Part shown: positions 43,956 to 51,950 of the stretch, one piece after another
Position numbering within the stretch: position 1 is the stretch's first letter
Layout of the letters: every line of letters begins with the position of its first letter
From: Eubacteriales bacterium
Lineage (GTDB): Bacteria; Bacillota; Clostridia; Lachnospirales; Lachnospiraceae
Assembly: GCA_030524545.1 (NCBI GenBank)
Contig: JAUNGM010000007.1
Coordinates: forward strand, 62,001 to 126,000
DNA: 64,000 nucleotides
Direction: 5' to 3'
The notes under the pieces: model-generated
Told to the model about the DNA's origin: nothing
The model's database searches: none
Seen by the model: only the letters and a program-made list of their open reading frames with translations
Position numbers and translations under genes: made by a program

Positions 43956-44282
43956 CTATGAGCATTTGCATGAAAAAGTGCCGCATTTGGTATCCTGGCA
44001 TTTACATGCGTCGTGTCCGGCAATGTCAATGGCTGCAGCAGTACATTTGCAGTGTTCGTTGTAGGTACATTCCTGTGCTTTACAGTCAATGTTGATTTTT
44101 TCACATCCGCAGTGTTCCTGGGTGCTGTTCTGGGCGGAACCGGAATTGCGGTCGCGGAAGCTTCCGCAGCAGGTCTCATCAGAATGACGGGCCTGATCAC
44201 CCATAACTTCAATTTCTCCTCTGGAACAGAGTTCATTTTCGTTATACACACAGGTTGTTGCAGAACAATTAAGAATTGTCAT
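43956..44282 (-). CDS. Cysteine-rich protein with two DUF1540 domains
   Basis: 108 residues with 16 or so cysteines in two repeats of the pattern CSATTCVYNENELC / CKAQECTYNEHCKC, the DUF1540 metal-binding-like motif common in spore-forming Clostridia. Probably binds metal ions; role unknown. The ATG at 44282 has AAGGAGGAAAT upstream on the minus strand, whereas an earlier in-frame ATG overlaps that site. Convergent with ftsZ, no operon partner. Confidence 0.85.
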   Translation of the reverse strand: MTILNCSATTCVYNENELCSRGEIEVMGDQARHSDETCCGSFRDRNSGSAQNSTQEHCGCEKINIDCKAQECTYNEHCKCTAAAIDIAGHDACKCQDTKCGTFSCKCS

Positions 44283-44414
44283 AATATTTCCTCCTTTTTT
44301 ACAATATAAGTGTAGTATGCTCACAAAAAGATAAGATTATGTATATACGTAAAATTATTTTAATGTTATAATAAACCAATACTCTGTCGAAAATAGACAG
44401 TATATTTCACAGGG

Positions 44415-44442
44415 ACGGTATTACTGAAACGGTATTGCCGAA
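44415..44442 (+). repeat. Tandem 14-bp repeat in the leader of the NSS transporter gene
   Basis: ACGGTATTACTGAA followed at once by ACGGTATTGCCGAA, 40 bases before the start codon. A CTGTC..GACAG hairpin lies just upstream near 44385-44400. Purpose unknown. Confidence 0.5.
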
Positions 44443-44480
44443 AAGGTTCGAGGAAGAGGAAAACGGAAGGGAGAGAACTT

Positions 44481-45836
44481 ATGGAGAAACAGAGAGGCAG
44501 CTTTACCAATAAGCTGGGCTTTGTCCTGGCGGCCGCCGGATCTGCGGTAGGTCTTGGGAACCTATGGAGATTTCCGTATCTGGCTGCGAAATACGGGGGA
44601 GGGATTTTTTTACTGGTATATCTGGTACTGGCAGTTTCCTTTGGCTTTGCATTGATGGTGACGGAGATTGCGATCGGAAGGAAGACACGGTTAAGTGCAG
44701 TGGGTGCATATGCTTCCCTTAATAAGAAATTTGGTTTTCTGGGATATCTGTCATGTCTGGTGCCGTTTATCATCACTCCGTATTATTGTGTGATCGGCGG
44801 TTGGGTGCTGAAGTATTTCACGGTATTTGTCACAAATCAGGTATCATCGGCGGCATCGGATGATTTTTTTACAGGCTTTATCACACAGGCGGCTGCTCCT
44901 GTTATTTTCTTTGCTGTCTATGCTGCTGCGACGGCTTTAGTTGTTATGATGGGAGTTGAGAAGGGCATAGAAAAGGCCAGCCGTATCATGATGCCTCTTC
45001 TGATCGTGATGACGGTGATCATTGCCGTATTTGGACTGATGCAGCCGGGTGCGGTGGAAGGCGTGCGTTATTATCTGATGCCGGACTTCAGCAGGTTCAG
45101 TGCCACGACAGTTCTGGCTGCTATGGGACAGCTCTTTTATTCCATGTCACTGGCAATGGGAATTATGATCACCTACGGTTCCTATATGAAAAAGGACGCC
45201 AATCTGGAGAAATCCGTGCGTCAGATTGAACTGTTTGATACAGGTATTGCCTTTATGGCAGGTCTGATGATCATTCCTGCGGTATTTGCCTTTTCCGGAG
45301 GAAGCGAGGAAGCTCTTGGCAAGGGCCCGAGCCTGATGTTTATTACCCTGCCGAAAGTATTCAACAGCATGCAGTTTGGTACGGCAGTCGGAGCAGTATT
45401 TTTCCTGCTTGTACTGTTTGCGGCCCTGACCTCCTCTATTTCGCTGACAGAAACACTGGTTTCTATCCTGATGGATAAACTTGGCTGGAAGCGCCGCAAG
45501 GCCAGCATCGTTGTATTCGTGTACCTTCTTGCCGTGGGTATTCCGGTATCCCTGGGATTCGGCATATGGGATTTTATAGCACCGATGGGAATGAGCCTTC
45601 TGGATTTCTTTGATTTTATCAGCAACAGTGTGTTGATGCCGATCGTGGCATTTCTGACCTGTATCTTTATCGGATATGTAGTGAAGCCGGAGACAGTGAT
45701 CGAAGAAGTGGAATTGAACGGAAAATTTAGGATTCAGAAGTTTTATACGATTATGATCAAATATCTTGCTCCGGTATGTCTGGTGGCAATCCTGATTTTT
45801 GCCGTCATGGAGGCAATGGGGGCCATTTCTGTCTAA
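44481..45836 (+). CDS. Sodium-coupled amino-acid transporter (NSS/SNF family)
   Basis: LeuT-like Na+ symporter for amino acids or amines in the membrane. 451 residues with about 11 helices, which suggests the bacterial 11-helix subgroup (as in Tyt1/MhsT). The N terminus FVLAAAGSAVGLGNLWRFPY is the Na1/Na2 and substrate site of helix 1; ALTSSISLTET near 315 is helix 8 with Na2-site serines. Substrate is unknown. Start ATG follows GGAAGGGAGAG. Confidence 0.93.
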   Translation: MEKQRGSFTNKLGFVLAAAGSAVGLGNLWRFPYLAAKYGGGIFLLVYLVLAVSFGFALMVTEIAIGRKTRLSAVGAYASLNKKFGFLGYLSCLVPFIITPYYCVIGGWVLKYFTVFVTNQVSSAASDDFFTGFITQAAAPVIFFAVYAAATALVVMMGVEKGIEKASRIMMPLLIVMTVIIAVFGLMQPGAVEGVRYYLMPDFSRFSATTVLAAMGQLFYSMSLAMGIMITYGSYMKKDANLEKSVRQIELFDTGIAFMAGLMIIPAVFAFSGGSEEALGKGPSLMFITLPKVFNSMQFGTAVGAVFFLLVLFAALTSSISLTETLVSILMDKLGWKRRKASIVVFVYLLAVGIPVSLGFGIWDFIAPMGMSLLDFFDFISNSVLMPIVAFLTCIFIGYVVKPETVIEEVELNGKFRIQKFYTIMIKYLAPVCLVAILIFAVMEAMGAISV

Positions 45837-45933
45837 AGACGGATGCCTGACAGAAGCAACGGTTAAAGCGTTTCCCCCGAAAAGAACAGTGCATATAAGT
45901 CCGGAAGCTGCCTGGGAGAAAGTAAAATTATGC

Positions 45934-45962
45934 TTGACTTTCTCCTGGGCATATGCTATCCT
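45934..45962 (+). promoter_or_regulatory. Promoter of infC-rpmI-rplT
   Basis: TTGACT, 17-bp spacer, TATCCT. The -35 lies in the right arm of the inverted repeat 45911-45949. Confidence 0.75.
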
Positions 45963-46093
45963 ATACCAGTACGTGAAGAAAACAAAGCAGAGTTCCACTC
46001 TCACCTTAGCGCATATGATACGAAGGAAGCGACTCGGGTTTATATTGCACAGAAGCACAGGCAGAGGTCTGTGTTGATCAGTGGGTATAATGG

Positions 46094-46119
46094 GTGTGGA
46101 TTCTGTCCGCACTTTTTTT
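46094..46119 (+). terminator. Leader terminator (attenuator) upstream of infC
   Basis: GTGTGGA and TCCGCAC (one G-U pair), 5-base loop, then seven T. It sits about 125 bases after the promoter and 130 before the infC start, so it must be bypassed for expression. Confidence 0.8.
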
Positions 46120-46248
46120 CATGGAGGAATCTGGAAAGACAGCATTGCATTTCCGGTATTTCAGAGGGTGACGGGAATTCAGGTTATGTATATCTGGTCA
46201 CGGAGTGAACAGGAACTTAATCATCTATCAGGTAGGAGGTACACTACA

Positions 46249-46755
46249 ATTAGCAATTTAATGATTAATGAACAAATCAGGGACAAAGAGGTACGCTTGA
46301 TCGGTGCGGATGGAGCACAGCTTGGGATCATGTCCGCAAGGGAAGCGATGCAGAAGGCTCAGGAGGCAGGTCTGGATCTGGTGAAGATTGCCCCGCAGGC
46401 GAAGCCGCCGGTATGTAAGATCATCGACTACGGTAAATACCGTTACGAGCTCGCCAGAAAAGAAAAAGAAGCAAAGAAAAAACAGAAGACCATCGATATC
46501 AAAGAAGTGCGTCTTTCTCCGAATATTGATACCAATGACCTGAATACCAAGGTGAATGCAGCAAAGAAGTTCCTTTCCAAGGGAGACAGAGTAAAGGTTA
46601 CCCTGCGTTTCCGCGGAAGAGAAATGGCACATATGGCAAGCAGCAAGCATGTGCTGGATGATTTTGCAGAACAGCTTAAGGATGTGGCAACAGTAGAAAA
46701 AGCACCTAAGGTAGAAGGCAGAAGTATGACAATGTTTTTAACGCAAAAACGTTAA
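46249..46755 (+). CDS. infC: Translation initiation factor IF-3 (ATT start)
   Basis: Keeps subunits apart and checks start-codon choice. 168 residues: N-domain with INEQIRDKEVRLIGADG, linker KYRYELARKEKEAKKKQ, C-domain RVKVTLRFRGREMAH. No ATG has a ribosome site at proper distance; AGGAGG (46234-46239) is 9 bases before ATT at 46249. The non-standard AUU start is the classic device by which IF-3 limits its own synthesis in other bacteria. An ATG at 46261 is a fallback. First gene of infC-rpmI-rplT. Confidence 0.93.
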   Translation: MSNLMINEQIRDKEVRLIGADGAQLGIMSAREAMQKAQEAGLDLVKIAPQAKPPVCKIIDYGKYRYELARKEKEAKKKQKTIDIKEVRLSPNIDTNDLNTKVNAAKKFLSKGDRVKVTLRFRGREMAHMASSKHVLDDFAEQLKDVATVEKAPKVEGRSMTMFLTQKR

Positions 46756-46845
46756 AAGGCTATTGTCCGGCGTGCACTGTTGGATTTATTTTTCGCGCCT
46801 GACAGAAGGCTAAATAAAGATACGAAGATCAAGGAGGAAATTACA

Positions 46846-47043
46846 ATGCCAAAAATTAAAACATGTAGAGCAGCAGCAAAGCGTTTCAAAAAGACAGGAA
46901 CCGGAAAATTAGTAAGAAATAAAGCTTACAAGAGCCATATCTTAACCAAGAAATCTCAGAAGAGAAAGAGAAATCTGAGAAAATCTACTGTTGTTGATTC
47001 TACAAACGTTAAGAGCATGAAGAAAGCATTACCTTATTTATAA
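46846..47043 (+). CDS. rpmI: 50S ribosomal protein L35
   Basis: 65 residues, very basic, beginning [18 protein letters not shown], the L35 signature. ATG at 46846 has AAGGAGG 8 bases upstream. Between infC and rplT as in nearly all bacteria. Confidence 0.98.
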   Translation: MPKIKTCRAAAKRFKKTGTGKLVRNKAYKSHILTKKSQKRKRNLRKSTVVDSTNVKSMKKALPYL

Positions 47044-47078
47044 GATAGAGAAGAAGACGAACAGGAGGAAAATAAGAA

Positions 47079-47435
47079 ATGGCAAGAATTAAAGGCGGCT
47101 TAAACGCAAAGAAAAAACATAACCGTACATTAAAACTGGCAAAGGGCTACAGAGGAGCCCGTTCCAAACAGTATAGAGTAGCAAAACAGTCTGTAATGAG
47201 AGCACTCACCAGCGCTTACGCAGGCAGAAAACAGAGAAAACGTCAGTTCAGACAGCTTTGGATCGCACGTATCAACGCTGCTGCAAGAATGAACGGACTT
47301 TCCTACAGCAAAATGATGCACGGCCTGAAGGTTGCAAACATCGACATCAACAGAAAGATGCTTGCTGACCTTGCAGTAAACGATGCAGAAGGCTTTGCAG
47401 CACTGGCTGAAATCGCTAAGAAAGCAGTTGCTTAG
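47079..47435 (+). CDS. rplT: 50S ribosomal protein L20
   Basis: 118 residues with [16 protein letters not shown] and [16 protein letters not shown], the rRNA-binding helix region. L20 nucleates early 50S assembly and in Firmicutes also binds the infC leader to lower expression of this operon, so the leader attenuator at 46094 is its likely target. A strong terminator follows. Confidence 0.98.
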   Translation: MARIKGGLNAKKKHNRTLKLAKGYRGARSKQYRVAKQSVMRALTSAYAGRKQRKRQFRQLWIARINAAARMNGLSYSKMMHGLKVANIDINRKMLADLAVNDAEGFAALAEIAKKAVA

Positions 47436-47515
47436 TTTTCGCTGTACTAGGACTTTGCAGATGCTGAAAAGTCCGTAAGAATGAGCAGTGGCTGCACAAT
47501 CCTTACAGAGCAATT

Positions 47516-47545
47516 GGCCCGGAAGAAATTTCCGGGCCTTTTCTT
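47516..47545 (+). terminator. Terminator after rplT
   Basis: GGCCCGGAA and TTCCGGGCC, perfect 9-bp stem, then TTTTCTT. Confidence 0.93.
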
Positions 47546-47565
47546 AAATTTTTATAAATTTCCAC

Positions 47566-47594
47566 TTGCAATCAAAAACGCAGGATGCTATAAT
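47566..47594 (+). promoter_or_regulatory. Strong promoter of the LIV transporter operon
   Basis: TTGCAA, 17-bp spacer, perfect TATAAT. Confidence 0.85.
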
Positions 47595-47636
47595 CTTAAC
47601 ATTAAAGCATTAGTGAACGAAAGTCAGTAGGAAGCC

Positions 47637-47667
47637 AAAGCCGGCTGGATGTCCAGCGGGCTTTTTT
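47637..47667 (+). terminator. Leader terminator of the LIV operon
   Basis: AAAGCC..CTGG pairs with CCAG..GGCTTT, then a run of T. Only about 35 bases after the predicted transcription start and 83 before livJ, so it acts as an attenuator or a start-site filter. No leader peptide with Leu/Ile/Val codons and no T-box was seen. Confidence 0.7.
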
Positions 47668-47749
47668 ATCCTTTTTTGCTTACATAATTACAGACAGTAT
47701 AAGAAGGCTTTTCTGGCGTTCGTTAATAATTTAAGGAGGAGATTTTATT

Positions 47750-48907
47750 ATGAGAAATTTGAAAAAAGTACTCAGTGTTACCGCAGCAGCAGCTCTGGCA
47801 GTAACCGCAATGACCCCAGCAGCAGTATTTGCAGATGATGAGACATTCAAGGTTGGTGTAATCGGACCGATGACTGGTGACTATGCACAGTACGGTACCA
47901 ACGTATACAACGCAGCGAAGATTGCAATTGATGAGATCAACGCAGACGGCGGATTCAACGGTTATCAGGTAGAACTTCTGGATGCAGGCGATGACCAGGG
48001 TGATCCAGAGAAAGCTGTTAATGCATACAATGACCTTCTTGACAAAGGTATGCAGATGCTTTGCGGTACCGTTACCTCCGGTGCTTGTATCGCAGTAGGA
48101 GCTGAGGCAGCAGAGAGCACTTTCCTGTTCACACCATCCGGAACAGCAGTTGACTGTATCACAGCAGGTTCCAATGAGTTCCGTATGTGCTTTACAGACC
48201 CGATGCAGGGAACCAAATCCGCAGAATTTATCTCTGAGAAAGGCCTTGCTACCAAGATCGCAGTTCTCTATGACTCCATGGCAGACTACAACGTAGGTAT
48301 TCATGACGCTTTCGTTGCAAGCGCAGAAGAATACGGCCTTGAGATCGTAGCTGATGAAGCATACACTACAGACAGCAATACAGACTTCTCCGTACAGATT
48401 TCCAAGATTAAAGAAAGCGGCGCAGAACTGGTATTCCTGCCGAACTACTATTCTGACAACGCTCTGATCCTTCAGCAGGCATCAGACGCTGGTCTGGATG
48501 TGAAATTCTTCGGTGTAGACGGTATGGATGGTATCCTTTCCGTAGAAAACTTTGATACATCTCTTGCAGAGGGCGTTATGCTTCTGACCCCATTCTCTGC
48601 AACAGGAGAAGATGAAGCTACTGTAAACTTTGTAAAAGCATACAATGATGCTCATAATGGTGAAACTCCGAACCAGTTCGCTGCTGATGCATATGATGTG
48701 ATCTACGCTATGAAAGCTGCAGCAGAAGACGCAGGAATCACACCGGATATGTCTAATGAAGACATCAGTGCAGCTCTTTCCGCTTCCATGCTGAACATTG
48801 AGCTTAACGGCCTTACCGGAACAGCTAAATGGACCGAGGACGGAGAATGCGATAAAGCGCCGAAAGCATACGAAATCAAAGACGGCGTTTATGTAGAGGT
48901 TGAATAA
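47750..48907 (+). CDS. livJ: Branched-chain amino-acid ABC transporter, binding protein
   Basis: Captures Leu/Ile/Val (or related) outside the membrane for LivHMGF. 385 residues: signal peptide 1-28 ending PAAVFADDE, then the two-lobe type I fold with FKVGVIGPMTGDYAQYG and LYDSMADYNVG. There is no lipobox cysteine, so it seems to be cleaved by signal peptidase I, unlike most Gram-positive binding proteins, and would be held by the transporter or wall only. Codon use is strongly biased, fitting high expression. A terminator-like hairpin separates it from livH. Confidence 0.92.
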   Translation: MRNLKKVLSVTAAAALAVTAMTPAAVFADDETFKVGVIGPMTGDYAQYGTNVYNAAKIAIDEINADGGFNGYQVELLDAGDDQGDPEKAVNAYNDLLDKGMQMLCGTVTSGACIAVGAEAAESTFLFTPSGTAVDCITAGSNEFRMCFTDPMQGTKSAEFISEKGLATKIAVLYDSMADYNVGIHDAFVASAEEYGLEIVADEAYTTDSNTDFSVQISKIKESGAELVFLPNYYSDNALILQQASDAGLDVKFFGVDGMDGILSVENFDTSLAEGVMLLTPFSATGEDEATVNFVKAYNDAHNGETPNQFAADAYDVIYAMKAAAEDAGITPDMSNEDISAALSASMLNIELNGLTGTAKWTEDGECDKAPKAYEIKDGVYVEVE

Positions 48908-49022
48908 ATCTTTTACAGTGTTATGATTTTAGTTGTTGATCATACCTGGGTAACGGCCCGGCGGGCTGTTGACTCAGTGACACTTCCCTGATTGCGCAGG
49001 GGATTGCCGTTTAAGAAACGGG

Positions 49023-49062
49023 GGACGGTTACCTGTGAGTGAGGAACCGTCCTCTGTTTTTA
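49023..49062 (+). terminator. Partial terminator between livJ and livH
   Basis: GGACGGTT and AACCGTCC with a 14-base loop, then TCTGTTTTTA. Lets binding protein be made in excess over the permeases. Confidence 0.75.
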
Positions 49063-49150
49063 TACTATAGGAAACTTTGTTTCCTAATAGTATAAAACCC
49101 TCCGGGAGGATGCGCACCCGCGTGAGGGGAAGCTGTCAGCTAAAGCTGAC
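49058..49150. repeat. Composite palindromic repeat block between livJ and livH
   Basis: Three palindromes in a row: TTTTATACTATAGGAAAC (49058-49075) against its complement at 49079-49097 with one extra base; CCTCC.GGAGG near 49100-49110; and GTCAGCT-AA-AGCTGAC (49135-49150). The T-run of the preceding terminator forms the first arm. The block looks like a mobile intergenic (REP-like) sequence. Confidence 0.6.
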
Positions 49151-49206
49151 CACACTTTTGTTCTATTGCTAATGCGATAATGATAAATTATTTTATGAGG
49201 TGCACT

Positions 49207-50091
49207 ATGAGTTTTATATCTTATTTAAAAGATGGGATAAGCTTGGGCAGTATTTATGCAATCATCGCTCTTGGCTACACAATGGTGTATGGAATTGCGA
49301 AAATGCTGAATTTTGCTCATGGAGATGTTATCATGGTGGGGGCTTTTGTAATTCTGACCGCGATTACCAAAGCTGGCCTGTCTCCTCTGCTTTCCGTGCT
49401 TTTAGCCGTTGTTTTATGTACGGTTCTTGGTGTAACGATCGAGATGGTTGCATATCGTCCCCTTCGTAAAGCATCTTCGAACCTGGCGGTGCTGATCACG
49501 GCCATCGGTGTTAGTTATCTGCTTCAGAATCTGGCCCTGCTGATCTTCGGGGCAGATGCCAAGAGCTTTGTAACAGTGATCAATGTACCGACTGTAACCC
49601 TGTTTGACGGTCAGCTGACGATTAAGGGAATCACCATTGTAACGATCATTGCATGTATCATCATTATGTGCGGCCTTACCTTTTTTGTTAAAAAGACAAA
49701 ACCGGGACGTGCCATGCAGGCAGTATCCGAGGACAGAGATGCGGCCCAATTGATGGGCGTCAATGTAAATGCAACGATTTCCCTGACATTTGCAATTGGA
49801 TCCGGACTTGCAGCAATTGCCGGACTTCTTCTTTGTTCCGCATATCCGACCTTAACTCCGTATACAGGTGCTATGCCCGGTATCAAGGCATTCGTTGCTG
49901 CGGTATTTGGAGGTATCGGCTCCATTCCCGGTGCAATGGTAGGAGGAATTCTTCTGGGCGTGATTGAGATTTTCGGAAGAGCCTATATTTCTTCCCAGGT
50001 AGCAGATGCGATTGTGTTTGCGGTACTGATCATCGTGCTTCTTGTGAGACCTGCCGGATTGTTCGGCAAGAACATCCAGGAGAAAGTGTAA
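49207..50091 (+). CDS. livH: Branched-chain amino-acid ABC transporter permease LivH
   Basis: First of two membrane subunits of the LIV importer. 294 residues with about eight helices; LGSIYAIIALGYTMVYGIAKMLNFAHGD at the N terminus and the loop AVFGGIGSIPGAMVGG near 235 are family marks for contact with the ATPase. ATG at 49207 has GAGGTG 5 bases upstream. Confidence 0.95.
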   Translation: MSFISYLKDGISLGSIYAIIALGYTMVYGIAKMLNFAHGDVIMVGAFVILTAITKAGLSPLLSVLLAVVLCTVLGVTIEMVAYRPLRKASSNLAVLITAIGVSYLLQNLALLIFGADAKSFVTVINVPTVTLFDGQLTIKGITIVTIIACIIIMCGLTFFVKKTKPGRAMQAVSEDRDAAQLMGVNVNATISLTFAIGSGLAAIAGLLLCSAYPTLTPYTGAMPGIKAFVAAVFGGIGSIPGAMVGGILLGVIEIFGRAYISSQVADAIVFAVLIIVLLVRPAGLFGKNIQEKV

Positions 50092-50101
50092 GGTGGCCGC
50101 T

Positions 50102-51175
50102 ATGAAGAAGAATATGAGTAAAACAACAAAGAACAATTTTATTACATATGCAATGGTGATTGTGATCTTTGCAGTGGTACAGACACTCTCCTCCACAGGA
50201 AATCTGTCGAATCTGCTTATGGGATTGCTGGTTCCGCTGTGTGTTTATACAATAGCGGCAATTTCACTGAATCTTGTCGTTGGGTTTTCCGGGGAGCTGA
50301 GTTTGGGCCATGCGGGATTTATGTGTGTAGGGGCATACTCAAGTGCACTGTTTTCGCAGGTGGTGAAGGATTCCATTCCTTCCGTGCCGAGACTGATCCT
50401 TGCCATTCTGATCGGTGCGGCAGTTGCGGGAGTATTCGGCATTATCATCGGCATTCCGGTATTAAGGCTGCGCGGTGACTACCTTGCCATTGTAACGCTG
50501 GCTTTTGGAGAAATCATCAAAAACCTGATCAATATCTTATATGTAGGAGTTGATGAGAACGGACTTCACGTAGCGACCAGCTCCGCAGGACTTAAGATGG
50601 CCGCAGGCGGGAAGCAGATTATGAAGGGGGCGCTTGGTATTTCCGGTACCTCTACTCTTTATAAGGATATTAAGGGGTATTTCTTCCTGATCGGCATCAT
50701 TCTGATCCTGGTGACTTTATTTATTGTACAGAATCTGGTAAATTCCAGAAGCGGACGTGCGATCATGTCCACCCGTGATAATCGTATTGCAGCAGAGTCC
50801 GTAGGTATTAATATCACCAGCTATAAACTGCTGGCGTTTACCATCTCCGCAGCACTGGCCGGTGTGGCAGGCGTGCTTTACGCCCACAACCTTTCCATGC
50901 TGAAGGTATCCATATTTGACTACAATATGTCCATTATGATCCTTGTATATGTAGTTCTGGGCGGCATCGGAAATCTGCGCGGTTCCATTATCGCAACGAT
51001 TATCCTGTATGCTCTTCCGGAGTTGCTCCGTGGATTCTCCACATACCGTATGCTGATCTATGCAATCGTGCTGATCGCTATGATGCTCTTTAACTGGGCA
51101 CCGGCCGCACGTAACTGGAGAAGCCGTATGCTTGAGAAAATCAAAGGAAATAGACAGAAGAAGGAGGCGGCGTAA
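50102..51175 (+). CDS. livM: Branched-chain amino-acid ABC transporter permease LivM
   Basis: Second membrane subunit. 357 residues, about nine helices, with NLVVGFSGELSLGHAGFM near 60 and the ATPase-contact loop VYVVLGGIGNLRGSI near 285. ATG at 50102 follows AAGGTGG; a GTG 9 bases upstream overlaps that site. It ends in basic residues four bases before livG. Confidence 0.95.
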   Translation: MKKNMSKTTKNNFITYAMVIVIFAVVQTLSSTGNLSNLLMGLLVPLCVYTIAAISLNLVVGFSGELSLGHAGFMCVGAYSSALFSQVVKDSIPSVPRLILAILIGAAVAGVFGIIIGIPVLRLRGDYLAIVTLAFGEIIKNLINILYVGVDENGLHVATSSAGLKMAAGGKQIMKGALGISGTSTLYKDIKGYFFLIGIILILVTLFIVQNLVNSRSGRAIMSTRDNRIAAESVGINITSYKLLAFTISAALAGVAGVLYAHNLSMLKVSIFDYNMSIMILVYVVLGGIGNLRGSIIATIILYALPELLRGFSTYRMLIYAIVLIAMMLFNWAPAARNWRSRMLEKIKGNRQKKEAA

Positions 51176-51178
51176 GTT

Positions 51179-51937
51179 ATGGCAATGCTTGAAGTTAATA
51201 ATTTGTCCATCCAGTTCGGCGGCCTTCATGCAGTTGACAATTTTAATCTGAAAATTGAAAAAGGACAGCTTTACGGTCTGATCGGACCGAACGGCGCCGG
51301 AAAAACGACGGTGTTCAACCTTTTGACCGGTGTCTATAAACCAACAGAGGGAATCATCAAGCTGGACGGAACGGATATTACGGGCAAAAGCACTATTGAG
51401 ATCAATAGGGCAGGAATTGCCAGAACCTTCCAGAACATCCGGTTATTTAAGGATATGCCAGTTCTTGACAATGTAAAAGTAGGTCTTCACAATCGTCACA
51501 GCTATTCCACGCTTGCAGGAATTCTCCGTCTTCCGAAGTATTTTAAGGTGGAGCACGAGATGAACGAGCGTGCCATGGAAATCCTGAAAGTGTTTGACCT
51601 GGACAGAGAAGCAGATTATCTGGCCGGTAATCTTCCTTATGGTAAACAGCGTAAGCTGGAAATTGCCAGAGCACTTGCTACGGAACCGAAGCTTCTGCTT
51701 CTGGATGAGCCTGCAGCAGGTATGAACCCTAATGAAACCCAGGAACTGATGGATACCATCCGTTTTGTCAGAGACCACTTTGATATGACGATTCTCCTGA
51801 TTGAGCATGACATGAAGCTTGTAGGCGGCATCTGTGAGGAACTGACGGTTCTCAACTTTGGTCAGGTACTGAAACAGGGCAATACGGCTGAGGTGCTGAA
51901 GGATCCGGCAGTTATCACAGCATATCTGGGTGAATAG
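51179..51937 (+). CDS. livG: Branched-chain amino-acid ABC transporter ATPase LivG
   Basis: Cytoplasmic ATPase subunit, 252 residues. Walker A GPNGAGKTT near 39, then the LivG-specific long insertion with GIARTFQNIRLF near 80, Walker B LLLLDEPAAGMNP near 175 and the H-loop IEHD. The signature motif reads LPYGKQRKLEIARAL, the LivG form of the ABC signature in which LSGGQ is replaced. Confidence 0.96.
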   Translation: MAMLEVNNLSIQFGGLHAVDNFNLKIEKGQLYGLIGPNGAGKTTVFNLLTGVYKPTEGIIKLDGTDITGKSTIEINRAGIARTFQNIRLFKDMPVLDNVKVGLHNRHSYSTLAGILRLPKYFKVEHEMNERAMEILKVFDLDREADYLAGNLPYGKQRKLEIARALATEPKLLLLDEPAAGMNPNETQELMDTIRFVRDHFDMTILLIEHDMKLVGGICEELTVLNFGQVLKQGNTAEVLKDPAVITAYLGE

Positions 51938-51950
51938 GAGGAAACAGGAA

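Larger units (their letters stand above)
45837..46248 (+). promoter_or_regulatory. infC leader region (L20-leader type)
   Basis: About 410 bases without a supportable gene. It carries a 13-bp inverted repeat (45911-45949, CCTGGGAGAAAGT / ACTTTCTCCTGGG), a promoter overlapping it, and a leader terminator about 130 bases before infC. The layout matches the infC-rpmI-rplT leaders of Firmicutes, where ribosomal protein L20 promotes attenuation. Confidence 0.7.

Noticed and set aside
45147-46112. 321-codon minus-strand open frame reaching into the infC leader
   Set aside because: Mostly antisense to the NSS transporter; the part beyond it has no start signal and low-complexity His/Gln/Lys composition.
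45799-46208. Two overlapping plus-strand open frames between the NSS gene and infC
   Set aside because: They cover a promoter, a terminator and an inverted repeat, lack ribosome sites, and match no protein type; regulatory leader is the better reading.
46081-46248. 56-codon N-terminal extension of infC from an upstream start
   Set aside because: It would begin before the leader terminator and T-run; IF-3 proteins start at the INEQIRD region and AGGAGG points to the ATT at 46249.
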